Shown here one piece after another: positions 57,780 through 64,000 of a stretch of 64,000 nt of DNA (position 1 is its first letter; each line of letters starts with the position of its first letter). Source of the stretch: Pectobacterium aroidearum (GTDB taxonomy: Bacteria > Pseudomonadota > Gammaproteobacteria > Enterobacterales > Enterobacteriaceae); the NCBI RefSeq assembly GCF_015689195.1, contig NZ_CP065044.1, positions 3,534,001 through 3,598,000 on the forward strand. Reading direction: 5' to 3'. Made by a program: the position numbers and the translations under genes. The notes beneath the pieces were generated by a model that saw only the letters and a list, made by a program, of their open reading frames with translations, ran no database searches and was not told the DNA's origin.

Positions 57780-57975
57780 ATAAGGGCAGAGTCATCTGCC
57801 CTCTGATTGCTGATTCGTGGCAGGACAGACAGGCATGTGATGGTCGTTCCCCATCACATGTTGCCCCGAGAAATTTCGATAAACAGGAAAACAAACAATA
57901 CGCCTGTAGTTTGAAACAGAACGGGAATATGGCCGCTCATCAATCTTCAGGGTAGCTTCGCTACCCTTTTTTTAC
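57780..57975 (+). ncRNA. sroC: SroC-like small RNA from the gltI-gltJ intergenic region
   Basis: In E. coli and Salmonella SroC is processed from this intergenic segment of the gltIJKL mRNA and acts as a sponge for GcvB. Here the segment begins with the hairpin AGGGCAGA/TCTGCCCT (57783-57802). It contains a CA-rich stretch AAACAGGAAAACAAACAATA (57881-57900) able to pair with a GU-rich GcvB seed, and ends in an intrinsic terminator (57950-57975). The exact 5' end is unknown, and homology is by position and architecture, not alignment. Confidence 0.65.
57950..57975 (+). terminator. internal terminator between gltI and gltJ
   Basis: GGGTAGC and GCTACCC arms with a short loop are followed by seven T, only 12 bp before the gltJ start. 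It would end most transcripts after gltI and give the 3' end of SroC. Confidence 0.88.
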
Positions 57976-57986
57976 CGGAGTTCGTT

Positions 57987-58727
57987 ATGTCAATAGATTG
58001 GAACTGGGGCATATTTCTACAAGCCGCCCCTTTCGGCAACACAACCTACCTCGGGTGGATTTTGTCCGGTCTGCAAGTTACCGTCACATTGTCTATCTGT
58101 GCCTGGATTATCGCCTTTCTCGTTGGTTCTTTATTTGGAATCTTGCGTACCGTCCCGAACCGCTTTGTTGCGGGCATTGGTACCTGCTACGTCGAGCTAT
58201 TTCGCAACGTCCCACTGATTGTCCAGTTCTTTACCTGGTATTTGGTGGTGCCCGAACTGCTTCCTGCCAGCATCGGCATGTGGTTTAAAGCCGAGCTAGA
58301 CCCGAATATTCAGTTCTTCCTGTCATCAATGATTTGTCTGGGACTCTTCACCGCAGCGCGCGTTTGTGAGCAGGTGCGTGCGGGGATTCAATCGCTACCG
58401 CGCGGGCAGAAAGCTGCCGGATTGGCAATGGGCCTGACGCTGCCACAAACTTACCGCTATGTGTTGCTGCCCAATGCGTACCGCGTCATTGTTCCGCCAT
58501 TGACGTCAGAGATGTTAAACCTGGTCAAAAACTCGGCCATCGCGTCCACGATTGGTCTGGTTGATATGGCGGCACAGGCAGGGAAACTGCTGGATTATTC
58601 CGCCCACGCGTATGAATCCTTTACCGCCATCACGCTGGCGTACGTTGGCATCAATGCCATCATTATGTTGATTATGCAGGTCGTTGAGCGAAAAACCCGT
58701 TTGCCGGGCAATATGGGGAGCAAATAA
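57987..58727 (+). CDS. gltJ: glutamate/aspartate ABC transporter permease GltJ
   Basis: The 246-residue inner-membrane permease of the His/Glu/Gln family has five or so membrane helices and the EAA-type loop (SLPRGQKAAGLAMGLTLPQTYR, about residues 137-158). The N-terminal MSIDWNWGIFLQAAPFG matches E. coli GltJ. The ribosome site GGAG (57976-57979) directly follows the internal terminator. gltK follows after 3 bp. Confidence 0.97.
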   Translation: MSIDWNWGIFLQAAPFGNTTYLGWILSGLQVTVTLSICAWIIAFLVGSLFGILRTVPNRFVAGIGTCYVELFRNVPLIVQFFTWYLVVPELLPASIGMWFKAELDPNIQFFLSSMICLGLFTAARVCEQVRAGIQSLPRGQKAAGLAMGLTLPQTYRYVLLPNAYRVIVPPLTSEMLNLVKNSAIASTIGLVDMAAQAGKLLDYSAHAYESFTAITLAYVGINAIIMLIMQVVERKTRLPGNMGSK

Positions 58728-58730
58728 ATC

Positions 58731-59405
58731 ATGTATGAATTTGACTGGAGCTCAATTGGGCCAAGCATGCCGTACCTGATTCAGGGGATGGTTGTTACAC
58801 TCAAGATTACGCTGACGGCGGTAGTATTCGGGATTGTGTGGGGCACGATTCTGGCGGTAATGCGCCTGTCGCCGATAAAACCTATCAGTTGGTTCGCCAA
58901 ACTGTATGTGAACCTGTTCCGCTCCGTTCCACTTGTCATGGTGCTGCTGTGGTTCTATCTGGTGGTTCCTAGCTTATTACAAAATGTGCTTGGGCTATCG
59001 CCGAAAACCGATATTCGCCTGATTTCAGCTATGGTAGCCTTCTCGCTGTTCGAGGCAGCCTATTATTCTGAAATTATTCGTGCGGGTATCCTCAGCATAT
59101 CGCGCGGTCAATCCTCCGCGGCACTGGCATTAGGCATGACGCAGTGGCAATCCATGAAGCTGGTTATTCTGCCGCAGGCATTCCGCGCCATGGTGCCATT
59201 GTTGCTGACGCAAGGGATTGTCCTGTTCCAGGATACCTCACTGGTTTACGTGCTCAGCCTCGCTGATTTCTTCCGTACCGCCTCAACCATCGGCGAGCGT
59301 GACGGAACACAAGTTGAAATGATCCTGTTTGCCGGGTTCATTTATTTTATCTTCAGCATTTCAGCCTCAATGCTGGTCAGTTACCTGAAAAAAAGGACGG
59401 TTTGA
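58731..59405 (+). CDS. gltK: glutamate/aspartate ABC transporter permease GltK
   Basis: The 224-residue second permease subunit has the EAA-type loop [20 protein letters not shown] at about residues 122-141, and pairs with GltJ. Its stop overlaps the gltL start by one base (TGATG). Length equals the E. coli protein. Confidence 0.97.
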   Translation: MYEFDWSSIGPSMPYLIQGMVVTLKITLTAVVFGIVWGTILAVMRLSPIKPISWFAKLYVNLFRSVPLVMVLLWFYLVVPSLLQNVLGLSPKTDIRLISAMVAFSLFEAAYYSEIIRAGILSISRGQSSAALALGMTQWQSMKLVILPQAFRAMVPLLLTQGIVLFQDTSLVYVLSLADFFRTASTIGERDGTQVEMILFAGFIYFIFSISASMLVSYLKKRTV

Positions 59406-60130
59406 TGATTTCCCTGAAAAATGTTTCTAAATGGTATGGCCAATTTCAGGTGCTAGCCGACTGCTCCACAGAAGTAAAAAAAGGTGAAGTCGTAGTCGTC
59501 TGTGGGCCTTCTGGCTCCGGCAAATCAACCCTGATTAAAACCGTAAATGGCCTGGAACCGATCCAAAAAGGTGAAATTACCGTCAACGGGACTGCCGTTA
59601 ACGATAAAAAAACCAATCTGGCCCAGCTACGTTCCAAAGTCGGGATGGTGTTCCAACACTTTGAACTGTTCCCGCATCTGTCGATTATTGAGAACCTGAC
59701 GCTCGCGCAGGTAAAAGTGCTAAAGCGCAAGCGTGAAGACGCCAAAGCGAAGGCGCAGAAACTGTTGGAGCGCGTTGGTCTGGCTGCACACGCCAACAAG
59801 TATCCGGGTCAGCTTTCCGGTGGTCAGCAACAGCGTGTCGCTATCGCCCGTGCGCTGTGTATGGATCCTATCGCGATGTTATTTGATGAACCGACATCTG
59901 CACTCGATCCAGAGATGATCAATGAAGTGCTGGACGTCATGGTTGAATTGGCGCAGGAAGGCATGACCATGATGGTCGTCACCCATGAAATGGGCTTTGC
60001 TCGTAAGGTGGCGCACCGCGTGATCTTTATGGATGAGGGAAAAATCGTTGAAGACACCCGCAAGGATGATTTCTTCAATAACCCACAGTCCGAGCGCGCG
60101 AAAGACTTCCTGGCGAAAATCCTGCATTAA
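59405..60130 (+). CDS. gltL: glutamate/aspartate ABC transporter ATP-binding protein GltL
   Basis: The 241-residue ATPase of the polar-amino-acid group has Walker [10 protein letters not shown] (about residues 35-43), the Q-loop [13 protein letters not shown], the signature [15 protein letters not shown] and Walker [15 protein letters not shown]. The ATG at 59405 ([12 protein letters not shown]) is preferred to the TTG one codon earlier, by homology and TGATG coupling with gltK. A dispersed repeat follows 60 bp downstream. Confidence 0.97.
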   Translation: MISLKNVSKWYGQFQVLADCSTEVKKGEVVVVCGPSGSGKSTLIKTVNGLEPIQKGEITVNGTAVNDKKTNLAQLRSKVGMVFQHFELFPHLSIIENLTLAQVKVLKRKREDAKAKAQKLLERVGLAAHANKYPGQLSGGQQQRVAIARALCMDPIAMLFDEPTSALDPEMINEVLDVMVELAQEGMTMMVVTHEMGFARKVAHRVIFMDEGKIVEDTRKDDFFNNPQSERAKDFLAKILH

Positions 60131-60190
60131 TACGCAAACAAAGCGTGCCGCAAGGCACGCTTTATCAGACTGTTGACAAACTTATTTTCT

Positions 60191-60306
60191 GAACGAGAAC
60201 GGCAGTAACGGAATAGAAGAGTAAAGCGTTTGCGCCAGGGATGGCGCAATCCGAGCGTACAGGGATGTATTTACAGCGTCTTTACGATCTATCCGTTACT
60301 ACCGCT
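60191..60306 (-). repeat. 116-bp dispersed hairpin repeat, copy 3
   Basis: Same 116-bp element as at 22761 and 26921 but inverted, lying between gltL and ybeL, which converge. Arms on its own forward strand are AGCGGTAGTAACGGATAG and CTATTCCGTTACTGCCG. Outside the arms, CTGTTGAC and GTCAACAG-type sequences on the two sides hint at a slightly longer unit. It may act as a bidirectional terminator here. Confidence 0.88.
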
Positions 60307-60333
60307 CAACAGACTTTATCTCTTTAGGCAGCC

Positions 60334-60816
60334 CTACGGCTGAAATGGCTGGCGATGGAACAGGTCATGCGAGCATTTCGGGCACAGTGGCAAGACCTCC
60401 GGCGTGTAGAAGGCTATATGGTGATGGCAGTTCTCACACACCAGATTGCCTAGCCCCACCACTTCACCACTGTGATATACCCCGTGATGATTCACATCTT
60501 TAAAAATCTCACGCCACTCCAACTGCGTTTTATCCGTAATATCCGCAAGTTCCTGCCACAGGCTTTCCTTGATGACTCGCATAAAAACGCTGTCAGTGAA
60601 CTCATCCTGGCTTTCGCTATAGCTACGGCCAAACTCTTCCAAATCGCGCTGAACAGCCTGAATCACCTGTTCTATTTCTTTCTGCGTCAGCTCCGAGCCT
60701 TCCTGCAAGGTTTTGCGGGCGCTCTGCACCAGACTATCAAGATCGCGTTCACCGTTGTTCAGCCGGGCTGTAACTGAAGCCATTAACTCGCGGTAATAGC
60801 GGGCTAGTTTATTCAT
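60334..60816 (-). CDS. ybeL: YbeL, zinc-ribbon-containing protein (DUF1451)
   Basis: The 160-residue protein is conserved in enterics. The N-terminal two-thirds is helical and acidic (LDSLVQSARKTLQEGSELTQ). The C-terminal zinc ribbon has the pairs CENC (about residue 128) and CPKC (about 147). It is expected to be cytoplasmic, with unknown function. It is divergent from leuS, close to the E. coli arrangement ybeL-leuS. Confidence 0.92.
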   Translation of the reverse strand: MNKLARYYRELMASVTARLNNGERDLDSLVQSARKTLQEGSELTQKEIEQVIQAVQRDLEEFGRSYSESQDEFTDSVFMRVIKESLWQELADITDKTQLEWREIFKDVNHHGVYHSGEVVGLGNLVCENCHHHIAFYTPEVLPLCPKCSHDLFHRQPFQP

Positions 60817-61126
60817 GCTTCCTCCTGAATAAGCGGGTTGAAGGGCGATAAAGCACGACTATTCGCCGTCTGGCACACCAGATAAAGAACCGATATGTTG
60901 CCTATCTCTCTCTATTTTAGATTATTTTTTCCGCACACCTGAGGAAATTGTCACCAATTTGCGTAATTCCTCGCAGTATGCTGCTCATAAATCATAAATA
61001 TTCCTCAGTCGGGCGCTGGGTGTTGTTGCACGCGCCGCTTACGGCTATGCTATGCGGATCTTTTGTTATGAATCAGAACAGGCTACTCACGTAGCGATTC
61101 TTCACTAAACAGGACCCCTGGCAGCC
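60817..61126. other. ybeL-leuS divergent spacer
   Basis: This 310-bp spacer has no gene. It must contain the two opposed promoters. TATGCT at 61047-61052 is a possible leuS -10. No operator, leader peptide with leucine codons or T-box was recognised. Confidence 0.5.
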
Positions 61127-63709
61127 ATGCAAGAGCAATACCGCCCAGAAGAGATAGAAGCGGACGTCCAGCTTCACTGGCAAGAGAAGCAGACATTTAA
61201 AGTCACCGAACAGCCCGGCAAGGAAAAATACTATTGCCTTTCCATGCTGCCTTACCCTTCTGGCCGACTACATATGGGCCACGTCCGTAACTACACCATT
61301 GGCGACGTGATCTCCCGCTATCAGCGCATGCTGGGTAAAAACGTTCTACAACCGATTGGTTGGGATGCTTTTGGTCTGCCGGCCGAAGGCGCTGCGGTCA
61401 AGAACAACACCGCGCCAGCGCCCTGGACCTACGCCAACATCGACTACATGAAAAACCAGCTCAAACTGCTGGGCTTTGGCTATGACTGGGATCGCGAAGT
61501 CGCGACCTGTAAACCCGACTACTACCGTTGGGAACAGTGGTTCTTCACCAAACTGTACGAGAAAGGTCTGGTTTATAAAAAAACCTCCGCCGTTAACTGG
61601 TGCCCGAACGACCAAACTGTACTGGCGAACGAACAGGTTATCGATGGCTGCTGCTGGCGCTGCGACACCAAAGTTGAACGCAAAGAGATTCCGCAGTGGT
61701 TTATCAAAATCACCGCTTATGCAGACCAATTGCTAAACGATCTGGATACGCTGGAAAGCTGGCCTGAGCAGGTCAAAACCATGCAGCGTAACTGGATTGG
61801 CCGCTCCGAAGGTGTGGAAATCACCTTTGACGTGGCGGACAGCGCCGAGAAACTGACCGTTTACACCACGCGCCCGGATACGTTCATGGGCGTGACCTAC
61901 GTGGCCGTTGCCGCAGGTCACCCTCTCGCCGCACAAGCTGCCGCAGCGAACCCGGCGCTGACCGATTTCATTGCAGAATGCCGTAATACCAAAGTTGCCG
62001 AAGCCGATATGGCGACAATGGAGAAAAAAGGCATGGCCACCGGCCTGTATGCGATTCACCCGTTGAACGGCGAGAAAGTCGCTATCTGGGTCGCCAACTT
62101 CGTCCTGATGGAATACGGTACAGGTGCTGTGATGGCCGTTCCGGGTCACGACCAGCGCGACTGGGAATTCGCCACCAAATATGACTTGTCCATTAAGCCA
62201 GTCATCCTGAACGCCGATGGCAGCGAGCCCGACCTGTCTGCTGAAGCCATGACGGAAAAAGGCAACCTGTTCAATTCCGGTGAATTTGACGGCCTGGATT
62301 TCGATGCAGCCTTTAACGCCATTGCCGATAAGCTGGTAGAGAAAGGCATTGGCGAACGTAAAGTCAACTATCGCCTGCGCGACTGGGGTGTATCTCGTCA
62401 GCGCTACTGGGGCGCGCCAATTCCAATGGTGACACTGGAAGACGGCACCGTTATCCCGACGCCAGAAGATCAGTTGCCAGTGATCCTGCCGGAAGATGTC
62501 GTGATGGACGGCATCACCAGCCCGCTGAAATCTAACCCAGAATGGGCGAAGACCACCGTTAACGGTCAGCCTGCGCTGCGTGAAACCGACACGTTCGATA
62601 CCTTTATGGAATCCTCCTGGTACTACGCGCGCTATACTTGCCCGCAGTACGATCAGGGAATGCTGGATCCGGCTGCCGCCAACTACTGGCTGCCCGTTGA
62701 CCAATACGTTGGCGGTATCGAACACGCCATCATGCACCTGATGTATTTCCGCTTCTTCCACAAACTGATGCGCGACGCGGGTCTGGTTACTTCTGACGAA
62801 CCTGCCAAACGTCTGCTGTGTCAGGGCATGGTGCTGGCCGATGCCTTCTACTATCTGGGCAACAACGGCGAGCGCGTCTGGGTTTCTCCTATCGACGTTA
62901 ACGTTGAGCGTGATGAGAAAGGACGCATCGTCAAAGCCGTCGATAACGAAGGTCGCGACGTGATCTACGCCGGCATGAGCAAAATGTCGAAGTCGAAGAA
63001 CAACGGCATCGACCCGCAGGTCATGGTAGAGAAATACGGTGCAGATACCGTTCGTCTGTTCATGATGTTTGCTTCTCCGGCAGAAATGACGCTGGAATGG
63101 CAGGAATCCGGCGTAGAAGGCGCGAACCGCTTCCTGAAACGCGTCTGGAGACAAGCCTTTGAGCACACCGAGAAAGGCGCAACAACGGCGTTGGATGTCG
63201 CTACGCTGACGGAAGATCAGAAATCACTGCGCCGCGACCTGCACAAAACGATCGCGAAAGTGACCGATGATATCGGCCGCCGCCAGACCTTCAACACTGC
63301 GATCGCCGCCATCATGGAACTGATGAACAAACTGGCTAAAGCGCCGCAGGACAGCGATCAGGATCGCGCACTGACGCAGGAAACGCTGTTGGCCGTTGTT
63401 CGTATGCTCTATCCGTTCACGCCACATGTCTGCTTCACGCTGTGGCAGGCGCTGCAAGGCGAAGGCGACATCGATACGGCGCCGTGGCCGGTTGCCGATG
63501 AGAGCGCAATGGTTGAAGATTCCAAGCTGGTTGTTGTGCAGGTGAACGGTAAAGTACGTGGTAAAATTACCGTTGCCGCTGACGCAAGCGAAGAACAGGT
63601 TCGCGAACGCGCTGCTCAGGAACCGCTGGTCGCGAAATATCTGGACGGCGTCACGGTTCGTAAAGTGATTTATGTCCCTGGCAAACTGCTTAACCTGGTT
63701 GTGGGTTAA
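61127..63709 (+). CDS. leuS: leucyl-tRNA synthetase
   Basis: The 860-residue class I synthetase charges tRNA-Leu. It has the HIGH motif as LHMGHVRN (about residue 49), the CP1 editing domain (about 220-420, with [19 protein letters not shown] and the editing Asp in the [16 protein letters not shown] segment), the KMSKS loop KMSKSKNN (about 619-626), and a C-terminal domain ending [17 protein letters not shown]. Length equals E. coli LeuS (860). lptE begins 14 bp downstream, and the two form an operon with holA in E. coli. Confidence 0.98.
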   Translation: MQEQYRPEEIEADVQLHWQEKQTFKVTEQPGKEKYYCLSMLPYPSGRLHMGHVRNYTIGDVISRYQRMLGKNVLQPIGWDAFGLPAEGAAVKNNTAPAPWTYANIDYMKNQLKLLGFGYDWDREVATCKPDYYRWEQWFFTKLYEKGLVYKKTSAVNWCPNDQTVLANEQVIDGCCWRCDTKVERKEIPQWFIKITAYADQLLNDLDTLESWPEQVKTMQRNWIGRSEGVEITFDVADSAEKLTVYTTRPDTFMGVTYVAVAAGHPLAAQAAAANPALTDFIAECRNTKVAEADMATMEKKGMATGLYAIHPLNGEKVAIWVANFVLMEYGTGAVMAVPGHDQRDWEFATKYDLSIKPVILNADGSEPDLSAEAMTEKGNLFNSGEFDGLDFDAAFNAIADKLVEKGIGERKVNYRLRDWGVSRQRYWGAPIPMVTLEDGTVIPTPEDQLPVILPEDVVMDGITSPLKSNPEWAKTTVNGQPALRETDTFDTFMESSWYYARYTCPQYDQGMLDPAAANYWLPVDQYVGGIEHAIMHLMYFRFFHKLMRDAGLVTSDEPAKRLLCQGMVLADAFYYLGNNGERVWVSPIDVNVERDEKGRIVKAVDNEGRDVIYAGMSKMSKSKNNGIDPQVMVEKYGADTVRLFMMFASPAEMTLEWQESGVEGANRFLKRVWRQAFEHTEKGATTALDVATLTEDQKSLRRDLHKTIAKVTDDIGRRQTFNTAIAAIMELMNKLAKAPQDSDQDRALTQETLLAVVRMLYPFTPHVCFTLWQALQGEGDIDTAPWPVADESAMVEDSKLVVVQVNGKVRGKITVAADASEEQVRERAAQEPLVAKYLDGVTVRKVIYVPGKLLNLVVG

Positions 63710-63723
63710 GGCAAGGAGGAACT

Positions 63724-64000
63724 GTGCGACATCGTCTATTCACGCTGTTGCTGGGGCTAGCGGTGTTAATCACCGCTGGCTGCGGTTTTCACCTGCGCGG
63801 CACGACACAAGTGCCTGCGCAGTTACAAACGCTGGTGCTTGACAGCAGTGACCCTTATGGCCCGCTCACGCGTGCGGTACGCGAGCAGCTCCGTCTCAGC
63901 GATGTGAAAATCGTTGACGATGCGACACGTCAGGATATCCCGTCTCTGCGGGTACTGGGCTCAAGCGAAACGCGCGATACTGTCTCTATTTTTCAGGATG
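63724..64000 (+). CDS. lptE: LPS-assembly lipoprotein LptE, N-terminal part
   Basis: About 92 residues of an outer-membrane lipoprotein that plugs LptD in lipopolysaccharide export; the gene runs off the right edge. The start is a GTG at 63724 with AAGGAGG about 5 nt upstream. The signal peptide [19 protein letters not shown] ends in a lipobox (ITAGC), with the lipid-bearing Cys at residue 19, followed by [15 protein letters not shown], typical of LptE/RlpB. The lack of Asp after the Cys fits outer-membrane sorting. Confidence 0.95.
   Translation, partial: MRHRLFTLLLGLAVLITAGCGFHLRGTTQVPAQLQTLVLDSSDPYGPLTRAVREQLRLSDVKIVDDATRQDIPSLRVLGSSETRDTVSIFQD

Noticed and set aside
61733-63166. 477-codon minus-strand ORF
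   Set aside because: Entirely antisense to leuS; a shadow frame with no recognisable domain.

Overview
The window is chromosomal DNA from an enteric gammaproteobacterium. Gene order and protein sequences (sdh/gltA, nei-pxp-phrB, kdp, seqA-pgm, fldA-fur, glnS, nag, asnB, a tRNA cluster, ubiF-miaB-ybeZYX-lnt, gltIJKL, leuS-lptE) follow the E. coli 15-16 minute region. The lineage-specific insertions and an ERIC element suggest Pectobacterium or a close soft-rot relative. That genus assignment is inference; no search was run.

Layout: 1-6120 holds the TCA block, with sucA (5' end only) and sdhCDAB on the minus strand and gltA divergent on the plus strand. 6246-13454 is a minus-strand block running ybgA, phrB, ybgI, pxpB, pxpC, pxpA, pcp, nei; here a pyroglutamyl peptidase sits directly beside the 5-oxoprolinase genes. 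13737-17407 is an ABC importer (ATPase, binding protein, fused permease) of uncertain substrate. 17549-26368 holds ybfA and the kdpFABC potassium pump with its kdpDE sensor pair. A small EamA transporter gene (26451-26886) is frameshifted by a 7-bp tandem repeat. 27088-31069 carries pgm, seqA, ybfF and ybfE; 31212-32879 is a chemoreceptor with a sigma-28-type promoter; then come fldA, fur and glnS. 36963-43996 is GlcNAc uptake and catabolism (nagE, nagB, nagA, nagC) plus asnB. 44216-44836 is a six-gene Met/Leu/Gln tRNA array.

A 3.5-kb island (44903-48430) is inserted in the last tRNA-Gln gene and bounded by a 115-bp direct repeat with one mismatch. It carries an AT-rich pair of genes: a coiled-coil protein with two membrane segments, and a protein with a TIR-like/nucleoside 2-deoxyribosyltransferase-like domain. 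Next to them are a LexA-box-like site and a decayed P2-type integrase. This pair is the best candidate for an undescribed (possibly anti-phage) system. Beyond the island come an unknown exported protein, ubiF, miaB, ybeZ, ybeY, corC, lnt, the gltIJKL glutamate/aspartate importer (sigma-54-type promoter and a SroC-like intergenic RNA), ybeL, leuS and the 5' end of lptE.

A 116-bp dispersed repeat occurs three times (22761, 26921, 60191) with no length change. Its two arms vary in a compensated way, which indicates selection on a hairpin.
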